16,883 nucleotides of DNA from an uncultured Saprospiraceae bacterium (GTDB taxonomy: Bacteria > Bacteroidota > Bacteroidia > Chitinophagales > Saprospiraceae). Positions 7,701 through 13,564 of the stretch are shown piece by piece. Under the pieces are notes generated by a model. The model had not been told where the DNA came from and made no database searches. It worked only from the letters and a program-made list of their open reading frames with translations. The position numbers and the translations under genes are program-made. The stretch lies in NCBI GenBank assembly GCA_937959095.1, contig CALGLY010000693.1:1-16883 (forward strand). The letters are read 5' to 3'. Each line of letters begins with the position of its first letter. Position 1 is the stretch's first letter.

Positions 7701-7760
7701 CTGCGTAACACAAGCTGCTGCCAATAACACAACAGCTACCAAGATGATTATTTTTCTCAT
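4737..7760 (-). CDS. TPR lipoprotein of the type IX secretion/gliding machinery, PorW/SprE-like
   Basis: 1007 residues. A lipoprotein signal (MRKIIILVAVVLLAAACVTQ) has its lipobox LAAAC giving Cys17, so the protein is expected at the outer membrane facing the periplasm. Order of parts: N-terminal helical region with FNHDLNSEFNGYFNANELYEAAL (32-54); first TPR pair; a Lys/Arg/Glu-rich segment (about 143-285) likely forming a long charged helix; TPR-like repeats (about 287-520); a Gly/Ser linker then FFAYDD...F..AWG.R.LEDNWRRSNRQ (608-643); further TPRs (690-870); and a C-terminal domain (885-1007) with LVIALPPEAVLNDVKINVSDFNRKYH and ITQTNYREVLKSKSLEDY. The EDNWRRSN motif and the C-terminal domain match my knowledge of PorW/SprE, which links the T9SS motor to the outer-membrane translocon. 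It is a single gene with no T9SS neighbours here. The family call is fairly strong. Confidence 0.82.
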   Translation of the reverse strand: MRKIIILVAVVLLAAACVTQKSRSDVSPIKKFNHDLNSEFNGYFNANELYEAALLTLNEGHSDYYNKLLPVYKYTATDSPDAVSSDMDEAIKKVTVIRALHEPSHWIDDCYLMAGKAQYLKQDYESAEETLSYLVDEFSPEAKLKKSRKKKKSTSKASKPKTQAEKKAKEREREQVQKEREDERKDKAKTRKQEQKEKKKAYNQRKKEREKELKARRKARKRGEKPVRRSTEVIGDDTPEEKTTTSKESKNTLEDAAKKAKEEAAQKAKEEKLKKEIEKDEKDRPFKHRSAHQEGQLWLARTYIERDKYDQASYLIQGLERNPNLYKDVASELEAVKAHYFIKRKQFDQAIPALEVAKETAKKRIDKARMAYILAQIYQQKGSTSSALSYFEEVVKLKPAYEMEFSARLSMTLSDYHSGGASVDKAIKSLEKMLKDEKNVDFKDRIYFAMAEIYLKDGQEKLGVEHLKKALKEGGGNNAQKAEALVKLAYLFYQEEDYVKAKNYFGEALSLLPKTDERYDDIEKLNNTLADVARNIEAVALQDSLLSISRMTNDEKRNIAYEIRKKQEEDRKKSIQNANNSKFGPRSRPSVGTGGVARATAGAAKSSFFAYDDKSVKRGKRSFDRAWGGDRVLEDNWRRSNRQNSTAFDEEDRENELASNRLGDEEVATILRGVPQSQKQIEGAENTLADAMFELGVLYRERLQNYKKSVETFERLLERFPNNSHKAESLYYLYLSHNDLGNSAKAQGYRDQLVKEFPESIFAQVLTDPNYLAKINAEEMRLTNYYNAVYANFTSDNYQVAYDSLQQVDTRFGATNPLQPRFALLAAMTLGKLEGKEAYVRSLKDVVAKYPNTAEQIRAREILRLLGTSVGSIPGGGDLSADERYKYEPEKLHYLVIALPPEAVLNDVKINVSDFNRKYHTNDKLRISNIYLDGLNGGDRTPLVVVRRFKTEEDVMNYYRGVEKNSRDFIQNIDYEMYPITQTNYREVLKSKSLEDYKAFFQANYLK

Positions 7761-7946
7761 GAGTTCTTTTACTTCTTCCTAATTTAGACATGTGCAAGCA
7801 TACTACTACGATGCACTTCTTGTTCTTCTAAATTATTAATTTGCACTGGCTTTTAGTCTTTTTGCAGTATCAAAGCTTTACAAAAAAGCTAACTACGCTT
7901 ATGTTAGATATTAATTTAAGATGTCTACGACCTTGTACTTAATACC

Positions 7947-7991
7947 TTCATACAATTCACTCAAAAATTAAGTGAATTAATACTGTATGAA
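7947..7991. repeat. Interrupted 15-bp inverted repeat in the divergent intergenic region
   Basis: TTCATACAATTCACT (7947-7961) has its complement on the right as AGTGAATT (7971-7978) and TGTATGAA (7984-7991), split by five inserted bases (AATAC). The loop is nine bases. TTAATAC also occurs just left of the left arm and again at the insertion, as if a short slip had copied it. It lies between divergent genes, so it is either an operator or the hairpin of a small transcript. No T-run follows it closely. Confidence 0.6.
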
Positions 7992-8083
7992 CTAAAGAAT
8001 CGCAAATTTATTTTATTCGCTCGGCTTTTCTTGAAAAGGAGTGATTTTTCCTCTAAAAAATAGGTGTTTTTAATTATTTCGAA

Positions 8084-8200
8084 ATGAAAACAACTACATT
8101 GAGTTCAAATGTTAGCATGAATGCAGATAATACAAGAAAAATTGAGTTGCTCTACAAATTCTTTGAACGAAAAATCCAAATAGGCAAAATTTCCTATTGA
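8084..8200 (+). CDS. Possible 38-residue small protein upstream of panC
   Basis: ATG at 8084 opens a frame ending in TGA at 8198-8200, translating as MKTTTLSSNVSMNADN followed by TRKIELLYKFFERKIQIGK and ISY. The second half would form an amphipathic basic helix. It stops 43 bases before the panC ATG and is followed directly by the panC promoter box, so it would belong to a separate transcript. No Shine-Dalgarno or clear own promoter is visible, and I know of no family. Frames of this length occur by chance. Confidence 0.25.
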   Translation: MKTTTLSSNVSMNADNTRKIELLYKFFERKIQIGKISY

Positions 8201-8205
8201 ATTTC

Positions 8206-8213
8206 TATATTTG
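8206..8213 (+). promoter_or_regulatory. panC -7 promoter box (TATATTTG)
   Basis: TATATTTG is an exact TAnnTTTG match 30 bases before the panC ATG, implying a leader of about 25 bases. No good -33 TTG is found at standard spacing. The box overlaps a TTG at 8211 that would otherwise be read as an upstream start in the panC frame. This is the reason for placing the start at 8244. Confidence 0.55.
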
Positions 8214-8243
8214 CGCTCTTTCATCACACAAATGTGCGTCCAC

Positions 8244-9086
8244 ATGCAGATTTTCAAATACGTCAAAAAGTTACAAGAACGTGTAGCAGAACAGCGCAAG
8301 GCAGGCAAACAGATTGGTTTCGTACCAACAATGGGCGCATTGCACCAAGGACATATTGCTTTAATAGAACGGGCAGCAGCGGAGAATGATTATGTAGTGT
8401 GCAGCATTTTTGTGAATCCTACGCAGTTCAATGATGCAAGCGATTTAGTGAAATATCCGCGTACTATTAATGCAGATTTGGCAAAGCTATATGCTGCTGG
8501 ATGTAGTGCCGTATTCGTCCCCACAGTAGCAGAAATTTACCCTAAAAACGCTGCACCTACACCAGTGGTAGATTTTGAACAACTTATGGAAGTGCTGGAG
8601 GGCGTGCATCGCCCAGGACATTTCGATGGCATGGTACAAGTCGTTCATCGCTTATTAGATATTGCCCGCCCTGATAATTTATACATGGGGCAAAAAGACT
8701 ACCAGCAGCAGGCGATTATTCGGCATATGCTGAAAGCAATAGCGTCAGAAATAAAGTTAACTACTTGCAAAACTGTCCGAGAAAATGATGGTTTAGCGAT
8801 GAGTTCCCGCAACACGCGCCTCACAGAGGCACAGCGTGCTATCGCACCTACTATTCATGCAACACTTACTAGCGTAGCAGAAAAAATAGGCGAACAATCC
8901 ATTCAAGATATAGAGGCATGGGCAACGGAACAATTAACTAAAAAAGGCTTCGTAGTAGATTATTTTTCAATAGTAGACGGCGAAAGCTTACAATCTATCG
9001 AATCCTTTGAAGCTGCGGATACCGTAGTAGTAGCAACGGCTGCTTACCTAGGCGATATTCGTCTGATTGATAATTTGATATTGTAA
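8244..9086 (+). CDS. panC: Pantothenate synthetase (pantoate--beta-alanine ligase)
   Basis: Cytosolic enzyme that joins pantoate and beta-alanine with ATP, giving pantothenate for CoA. 280 residues, the usual size. Motifs: FVPTMGALHQGH (26-37) with the HxGH nucleotide site; SIFVNPTQF (54-62); RPGHFDGM (123-130); YMGQKDYQQ (147-155); and VRENDGLAMSSRN (178-190), the KMSKS-like loop. All are intact. The start MQIFKYV is the family's normal N-terminus. A TTG codon 11 residues upstream is rejected because it lies inside the promoter box. Its stop TAA is also the first three bases of the palindromic element at 9084-9206. panD, needed for beta-alanine and often next to panC in this phylum, is not present in the window; the next gene is a flippase-like protein. 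Confidence 0.98.
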   Translation: MQIFKYVKKLQERVAEQRKAGKQIGFVPTMGALHQGHIALIERAAAENDYVVCSIFVNPTQFNDASDLVKYPRTINADLAKLYAAGCSAVFVPTVAEIYPKNAAPTPVVDFEQLMEVLEGVHRPGHFDGMVQVVHRLLDIARPDNLYMGQKDYQQQAIIRHMLKAIASEIKLTTCKTVRENDGLAMSSRNTRLTEAQRAIAPTIHATLTSVAEKIGEQSIQDIEAWATEQLTKKGFVVDYFSIVDGESLQSIESFEAADTVVVATAAYLGDIRLIDNLIL

Positions 9087-9206
9087 TTATTCAGAACAGA
9101 GAGTAGAGACCACTTCGTTGAGAGAGCAGAGAGTAGATTAAAATGTGTAATTTGAAGTCTCTATTCTCTCAACAAAATGGTCTCTACTCTCTGCTCTACT
9201 CAATAA
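9084..9206. repeat. Palindromic intergenic element, copy A (3' of panC)
   Basis: The outer arms 9093-9112 and 9178-9197 (AGAACAGAGAGTAGAGACCA and its near-complement) pair at 19 of 20 positions. Inside them, GTTGAGAGA-type arms at 9117-9125 and 9165-9173 pair perfectly. Further AGAG/CTCT tracts continue towards the centre, so the whole unit folds as one long hairpin. It shares TAATTATTCAG, AGAACAGAGAG and AAGTCTCTATT..CTCAA with copy B at 11902-12045. The left end TAATTATT supplies the panC stop codon. It is a non-coding repeat, probably a MITE or REP-like unit that also acts as a 3' end structure for panC mRNA. Confidence 0.88.
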
Positions 9207-9240
9207 GGCAATCTACAAGAATAAATAGGACTTTTCAATT

Positions 9241-10296
9241 ATGCAATCAAAACACCACTTATGGAACGCGCTGAAATTTCTACTCTTTGTGGGTTTGGGT
9301 TGCGGACTATTGTACCTACTCTATCGTAGCCAAAACGAGTCCTACCTCAATTACTGCCAAGAAGAAGGCATTCCTGCCGAAGATTGTAATCTATTAGATA
9401 AAATTTGGAACGACTTTCGGACGGCCAACTACTTTTGGATTGGAATGGCAGTCATTTGCTATTTCATTAGCTGCGTGAGTCGGGCAGCGCGTTGGTTGAT
9501 GCTGTTGCAGCCGTTGGGTTATCGTCCTAGTTTTTGGAATGCTTTTATGACGCTAATGCTAGGTTATTTTGCCAATTTAGGTTTGCCCCGCGTAGGAGAA
9601 GTTGTGCGCCCTGCTACCCTAGCCCGCTACGAAAACGTTCCTTTTGAAAACGCAATTGGTACCATTGTGGTGGAACGCGCCATTGATGTGCTGATGCTTG
9701 CCTTGATGATGGCATTGGGCTTTCTACTACAATTCGATGTACTTTGGGGCTACCTCAGTGAAAACGCCGATATAGATGGTCTACTACAGCGTCTTCTAGG
9801 AAATGGCTTGCTTTGGATAGCGGCAATACTAGGACTTGGACTTGCAATAGCAGCATATATTTATCGAGCGCAATTATTGCAACATGCGCTAGCTCAAAAA
9901 ATCCTAAATTTCCTAAAAGGACTTTGGGAAGGCGTGTTATCTATTCGACAATTAGATAATCCGCTAGGCTTCATCGCGCATACACTTACTATTTGGTTCA
10001 TGTATTACCTGATGACCTATCTTGCGTTTTTTGCATTCGCGCCTACTGCGGGTCTTTCGCCTGTTGTTGGTCTCATGATTTTCTTATTTGGGGCATTAGG
10101 TATCGTTGTGCCTACGCCTGGAGGCATGGGAGCATATCAAACACTCGTCACGGCAGCACTCACCATTTATGGCGTGGATTCTAACGATGGTTTCTCCTTT
10201 TCCAATATGCTGTTTTTTGCCATCCAAATCGGAGCAAATGTACTGCTTGGAGTGATTGCCCTCCTAGTTTTACCCATCTACAACCGAGAAAAATGA
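9241..10296 (+). CDS. Flippase-like integral membrane protein (LPG synthase TM / UPF0104 family)
   Basis: 351 residues with about eight transmembrane segments (the first at residues about 10-28, then a soluble loop with two Cys, then a series up to LLGVIALLVLPIYNREK). The segment YFANLGLPRVGEVVRPATLARYENVPFENAIGTIVVERAIDVL carries the family hallmark: a G-L-P-x-R-x-G-E turn, and an ER-x-x-D further on. FGALGIVVPTPGGMGAYQTL in the second half is the other conserved stretch. The family is related to the membrane domain of lysylphosphatidylglycerol synthase and to AglD-type proteins thought to move lipid-linked molecules; no catalytic domain is attached. It often lies next to panC/panD in Bacteroidota. 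Its stop overlaps the next start (ATGA), so the two are translated together. Confidence 0.88.
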   Translation: MQSKHHLWNALKFLLFVGLGCGLLYLLYRSQNESYLNYCQEEGIPAEDCNLLDKIWNDFRTANYFWIGMAVICYFISCVSRAARWLMLLQPLGYRPSFWNAFMTLMLGYFANLGLPRVGEVVRPATLARYENVPFENAIGTIVVERAIDVLMLALMMALGFLLQFDVLWGYLSENADIDGLLQRLLGNGLLWIAAILGLGLAIAAYIYRAQLLQHALAQKILNFLKGLWEGVLSIRQLDNPLGFIAHTLTIWFMYYLMTYLAFFAFAPTAGLSPVVGLMIFLFGALGIVVPTPGGMGAYQTLVTAALTIYGVDSNDGFSFSNMLFFAIQIGANVLLGVIALLVLPIYNREK

Positions 10297-10655
10297 TTCG
10301 TTTCCAGAAAAAATATTTCCTATTTGCCATCGTGCTTTTCCTCATCGAAGCACTCATTGCTAACTTTTCGACAGATTCTTTTATTCGTCCTGTGTTTGGC
10401 GATTTTTTGGTCGTCATTCTTATCTATTGTATACTACATAGCTTCTTGGATGTCGCGGCGATACCGCTTGCACTTGGAGTACTTGCCTTTGCATTCACAG
10501 TAGAAGGCTTGCAATACATTGACATCAGCAGCTACATTGGTTGGGAAAATAGTGCGCTTCGTCGTATGACCTTGGGTAATACTTTTGACTGGCGCGATTT
10601 GGTGGCCTATACCTTAGGAATTGGAGTAGTGCTTGTGCTAGAGAAGACCTTTTAG
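10293..10655 (+). CDS. DUF2809 small membrane protein
   Basis: 120 residues, four predicted transmembrane helices (about 8-24, 37-55, 56-73 and 103-117). IRPVFGDFLVVILIYC (31-46) and LGNTFDWRDLVAYTLG (94-109) are the two conserved stretches of DUF2809, and TVEGLQ (69-74) the third. Function is not known for the family. It starts inside the stop codon of the flippase-like gene (ATGA at 10293-10296), so it depends on translation of that gene. The pair probably works on the same membrane process. Family call good, function unknown. Confidence 0.82.
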   Translation: MIRFQKKYFLFAIVLFLIEALIANFSTDSFIRPVFGDFLVVILIYCILHSFLDVAAIPLALGVLAFAFTVEGLQYIDISSYIGWENSALRRMTLGNTFDWRDLVAYTLGIGVVLVLEKTF

Positions 10656-10676
10656 AGTTAGGCAGAAAGTGAAGCA

Positions 10677-10722
10677 CGAAACGGAGTTTCGATAACACAT
10701 TTCAGATTGAATAGAAATTCAA
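10677..10722. other. Two short hairpins after the DUF2809 gene
   Basis: CGAAAC-GGA-GTTTCG (10677-10691) and TTGAAT-AGAA-ATTCAA (10707-10722) follow the DUF2809 stop by 22 and 52 bases. Neither is followed by a T-run, so they are poor intrinsic terminators. The first has the same triloop style as other mini-hairpins in the window. They probably mark the 3' end of the two-gene membrane unit. Confidence 0.4.
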
Positions 10723-10841
10723 GCCAAACTACCCGAACAGTATAATCATCCTTTCTATATTTCTTTCACAAAACACATTTCCTATACAAAATTATCTATA
10801 ACTTTCCTGATTTCGTGTATATTGTCGTGTCGTTTATTCTA

Positions 10842-10874
10842 AACTTTCAATAGTTAAAAAAACTTTTGAAAGTT
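10842..10874 (+). promoter_or_regulatory. 9-bp inverted repeat in the leader of the polyprenyl synthase gene
   Basis: AACTTTCAA (10842-10850) and TTGAAAGTT (10866-10874) are perfect complements around a 15-base A-rich loop, ending 17 bases before the ATG at 10892. In RNA it would be a leader hairpin; in DNA, a possible operator. No clear TAnnTTTG box is seen upstream (the closest are TATATTTC at 10756 and TAACTTTC at 10799). Confidence 0.45.
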
Positions 10875-10891
10875 AGAGTGGTTACGTATAT

Positions 10892-11899
10892 ATGAACACG
10901 AACACCACTGCGAAAAGAAAACTTATGGGCAACTCCCTTCGTACAATAAAAGCTCCTATCGAAAAGGAACTTGCTAGCTTTCAATCCTACTTCCGGGATT
11001 CGATGCGAAGCAAAGTACCGCTTATTGATCGCATTACCTATTATATTGTGCGACGGAGAGGAAAGCAAATGCGCCCTATGTTTGTATTTCTGACAGCCAA
11101 AGTATGCGGTGAAATCAATGATGCGACCTATGTGGCAGCATCCATGATTGAACTACTACACACCGCAACCTTAGTGCATGACGATGTAGTGGATGATTCC
11201 TATGAGCGACGTGGCTTTTTTTCCATTAATGCCCTTTGGCAGAAGAAAGTAGCGGTAATAGTAGGGGATTATTTGTTTTCGAAAGGCTTATTAATTTCCT
11301 TAAAAAATAAGCAATACCAGTTGCTCGAAATCATGTCGGAAGCAGTGGAAGCAATGAGTGAAGGCGAATTGCTACAACTAGAAAAAGCACGCCGTTTGGA
11401 TATAGAGGAGAGTGTATATTATGAAATCATTCGAGGAAAAACGGCATCTTTGATTGCTTCGGCTTGTGCCTGCGGGGCAGCCTCCACAACAAAAGATGAA
11501 GCAGTCATTAAAAAAATGCATCTCTTCGGAGAGAAAATCGGGATGGCATTTCAAATTCGAGATGATCTTTTCGACTATGGTACAGCCGATATAGGCAAAC
11601 CACTTGGCATTGATATTAAAGAAAAGAAAATGACCTTGCCGCTGATTTATGCTTTGCAAAATGCCTCGCGTAGTGACCGCCGACGCATTATCAATATCGT
11701 GAAGCGACACAATACGGATAAGAAAAAAGTGCAAGAAGTTATTGATTATGTCATCACAAGTGGCGGTATCGAATACACACAGCAGGCAATGTACCGTTAT
11801 AGAGATGAAGCATTTGAGATATTACATCAATTTCCAGCATCGCCAGCACGCACCTCTATCGAGGATTTGGTGAACTATGTAACAGAACGCAAAAAGTAA
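10892..11899 (+). CDS. ispB: All-trans polyprenyl diphosphate synthase (quinone side chain)
   Basis: 335 residues. The enzyme condenses IPP units onto an allylic diphosphate to make the long chain of menaquinone; it is soluble or peripheral to the membrane. The first aspartate-rich motif is LVHDDVVDD (Asp97, 98, 101, 102) and the second RDDLFDY (Asp224, 225, 228), both intact. RRGKQMRP (55-62) is the diphosphate-binding stretch, GEGELLQ-like MSEGELLQLEKARR (155-168) and GKTASLIASACACGA (182-196) follow. Small residues ahead of the first motif (HTATLV) argue for a long product. The first 11 residues (MNTNTTAKRKL) are unlike the family and a Met12 start (10925) is possible; both are in frame. 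The gene symbol is by family; the exact chain length is not known. Confidence 0.92.
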   Translation: MNTNTTAKRKLMGNSLRTIKAPIEKELASFQSYFRDSMRSKVPLIDRITYYIVRRRGKQMRPMFVFLTAKVCGEINDATYVAASMIELLHTATLVHDDVVDDSYERRGFFSINALWQKKVAVIVGDYLFSKGLLISLKNKQYQLLEIMSEAVEAMSEGELLQLEKARRLDIEESVYYEIIRGKTASLIASACACGAASTTKDEAVIKKMHLFGEKIGMAFQIRDDLFDYGTADIGKPLGIDIKEKKMTLPLIYALQNASRSDRRRIINIVKRHNTDKKKVQEVIDYVITSGGIEYTQQAMYRYRDEAFEILHQFPASPARTSIEDLVNYVTERKK

Positions 11900-11901
11900 G
11901 A

Positions 11902-12045
11902 TAATTATTCAGAACAGAGAGAAGAGACCGTTTGACTGCGAGAACAGAGATGAGGTCGATTAAAAAGCCGTATTTTAAGTCTCTATTTTCTCAATCCCGA
12001 TAATTATTGTAGATGGCCTCTGCTCTCTGTTCTGTTTAATAGTTA
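11902..12045. repeat. Palindromic intergenic element, copy B (3' of polyprenyl synthase)
   Basis: Second copy of the element at 9084-9206, beginning 2 bases after the synthase stop. Over 9084-9111 and 11902-11929 the copies match at all but one position. The internal AAGTCTCTATTtTCTCAA block matches copy A at 17 of 18. The outer arms 11911-11930 and 12014-12033 pair at 17 of 20, and the ends TAATTATT and AATAGTTA are near-complements. Copy B carries about 14 extra bases (around 11995-12010) containing a second GATAATTATT. The two copies sit at the same place relative to a gene end, which suggests a shared role or shared insertion preference. Confidence 0.85.
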
Positions 12046-12061
12046 CAAAATAAGATAAGAA

Positions 12062-12104
12062 GTCCCAAGGGGACGAAATCAATAACATAGTACGAAGTGC
12101 TATG
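12062..12104 (+). promoter_or_regulatory. Two mini-hairpins in the leader of the DUF58 gene
   Basis: GTCCC-AAG-GGGAC (12062-12074) is followed by CATAGTAC-GAA-GTGCTATG (12086-12104), an 8-bp stem with one T-G wobble and a GAA triloop closed by C-G. The second ends 14 bases before the ATG at 12119. They could shape translation of the DUF58 mRNA, or be dispersed repeats that happen to lie here. Confidence 0.5.
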
Positions 12105-12118
12105 AAAGAAACAGCATT

Positions 12119-12988
12119 ATGGAAACCGCAGACCTACTCAAGAAAGTTCGGAAAATAGAAATCAAGACGAAAGGATTGAGCAAGCACATCTTTTCGGGAG
12201 AATATCAGAGTGCCTTCAAAGGGCGTGGTATGTCCTTCAGTGAGGTACGCGACTATCAATATGGCGATGATGTTCGGAATATAGATTGGAATGTGACTGC
12301 GCGCACAGGAAGTCCGCACATAAAGATATTTGAAGAAGAACGCGAACTCACGGTTATCCTTTTGATTGATGTTAGTCAGTCGTCTTTTTTCGGTACGAAT
12401 AAGCAGATGAAGAACGAAATTCTGACCGAACTAAGTGCCGTATTATCGTTTTCTGCTACTCAAAACAATGACAAAGTAGGTGTTATTTTCTTTTCCAATA
12501 CCATCGAAAAATACATTCCGCCCAAAAAAGGACGACAGCATATTCTACGTATTATTCGAGAGCTAATCAACTTCAAACCAGAAGGTACAGGTACAGATTT
12601 GAGTGTAGCTTTACAGTTTTTTACCAATGTCATCAAGAAGCGAAGTATTTGTTTTGTACTCTCCGATTTCATGACACAAGGCTATGAAAATCCGCTACGC
12701 ATAGCAGCTCGAAAGCATGATCTTATCGGTATGCATATTTTTGATGAGCGCGAGCGAACGCTCCCTAATGTCGGCTTGATTCAAGCTCTGGATGCAGAAA
12801 CAGGGAAAGTACGTTGGATAGATACGTCCATTAAAAAAGTACGGGAAGACTACGCGAAATGGTTTGCAGAGAATCAGGATTATTTCCGTTCCAATTTTCT
12901 AAAAAGTGGCTCGGATACGATTTCCATTTGCACGGATGACTCGTATGAAAAGGCTTTACATCAATTTTTTAGACGGCGGAGTAAATAA
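12119..12988 (+). CDS. DUF58 protein with vWA-like domain (MoxR-associated type)
   Basis: 289 residues, soluble, no membrane segment. The DUF58 core is clear: GEYQSAFKGRGMSFSEVRDYQYGDD (27-51) with VRNIDWNVTART (52-63). The vWA-type metal site follows: LLIDVSQSS (Asp84, Ser86, Ser88), GTGTD (156-160) and LSDF (Asp183). Such proteins are thought to act with MoxR-type AAA+ ATPases as chaperones in protein maturation or stress response, often beside Bat proteins. Here neither a MoxR gene nor bat genes are adjacent: upstream is the polyprenyl synthase, downstream a convergent Uma2 gene. It is therefore a solitary copy, or its partners are elsewhere. ATG 12119 fits the family N-terminus ADLLKKVRKIEIKTKGL. 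Confidence 0.92.
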   Translation: METADLLKKVRKIEIKTKGLSKHIFSGEYQSAFKGRGMSFSEVRDYQYGDDVRNIDWNVTARTGSPHIKIFEEERELTVILLIDVSQSSFFGTNKQMKNEILTELSAVLSFSATQNNDKVGVIFFSNTIEKYIPPKKGRQHILRIIRELINFKPEGTGTDLSVALQFFTNVIKKRSICFVLSDFMTQGYENPLRIAARKHDLIGMHIFDERERTLPNVGLIQALDAETGKVRWIDTSIKKVREDYAKWFAENQDYFRSNFLKSGSDTISICTDDSYEKALHQFFRRRSK

Positions 12989-12991
12989 ACT

Positions 12992-13564
12992 TTACATTCG
13001 GAACACCGTCTTCAAATCTAATTCAAAATCTAGTATTGTACATTTCAGAAGACTACTTTTGGAGAAGGTATCTGTATTGAGGTAAGCATTTCCATCAGGT
13101 AAAGTATGCTGCGTGATTTGTTGAGCATTGACATCTAAAATCCAAACTTCCTGAATACCAGCAGCAGCATAGAGTGGCAACTTCACATCAAAATCATAGC
13201 CTATAGAAGTGTCCGCTACTTCCACTAAAAAAAAAACATCTTCAGGCGTAGGATGGCTTTCTGTATAGAAATCATCTCTATTTTTTAGAATTGCAATATC
13301 TGGTTCGGGTTCTGAAAAACGGCTTAGACGCACCGGATTTTGGACGCTAATAGTGATTTTATTCCCTAATATTCTAGTAATAAGATTGGTGAGTGCATTC
13401 ACATATCCTCCATGTTTGCTTCCTATTGGTGACATACGTACTATTTCTCCATGAATTAATTCGACTCGATCTTGTTCTGTGATCACGCCCGACTCGAACA
13501 TCTTGTGGTAATCCTCTACACTGAAGCGCATCCGTTTTATATCCGTCTTTGCTGTTGCTATCAT
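12992..13564 (-). CDS. Uma2 family (DUF820) PD-(D/E)XK restriction-like endonuclease
   Basis: 190 residues, the normal Uma2 size. Family landmarks in order: FSVEDYHKMFESGVI; DRVELIHGEIVRMSPIGSKHGGYV (32-55); SEPEPDIAIL with Asp89; FFLVEVADTSIGYDFDVKLPLYAAAGI with Glu115 and Lys128 as the further active-site residues; and EVWILDVN. All expected nuclease residues are present. The natural role of Uma2 proteins is unsettled; they are often multi-copy and mobile in Cyanobacteria and Bacteroidota. Its stop codon is 3 bases from the stop of the convergent DUF58 gene, leaving no room for a terminator. It has its own -7 box (13582-13589). It is a single-gene unit and probably an accessory insertion. 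Confidence 0.92.
   Translation of the reverse strand: MIATAKTDIKRMRFSVEDYHKMFESGVITEQDRVELIHGEIVRMSPIGSKHGGYVNALTNLITRILGNKITISVQNPVRLSRFSEPEPDIAILKNRDDFYTESHPTPEDVFFLVEVADTSIGYDFDVKLPLYAAAGIQEVWILDVNAQQITQHTLPDGNAYLNTDTFSKSSLLKCTILDFELDLKTVFRM

Larger units (their letters stand above)
7761..8243. other. Divergent intergenic region between the PorW/SprE-like gene and panC
   Basis: 483 bases, A+T-rich. It holds the inverted repeat at 7947-7991, a minus-strand TAAATTTG box at 8003-8010 (240 bases from the lipoprotein start, so only a weak promoter candidate), a possible 38-codon frame at 8084-8200 and the panC promoter box at 8206-8213. No other gene-like frame is apparent. The length exceeds what two simple promoters need. 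Confidence 0.5.

Noticed and set aside
8211..8243. TTG start for panC
   Set aside because: The TTG is part of the TATATTTG promoter box, and the family's N-terminus (MQIFK) begins at ATG 8244.
11378..11734. 118-codon minus-strand frame within the polyprenyl synthase
   Set aside because: Antisense to a gene with both aspartate-rich motifs intact; no independent support.
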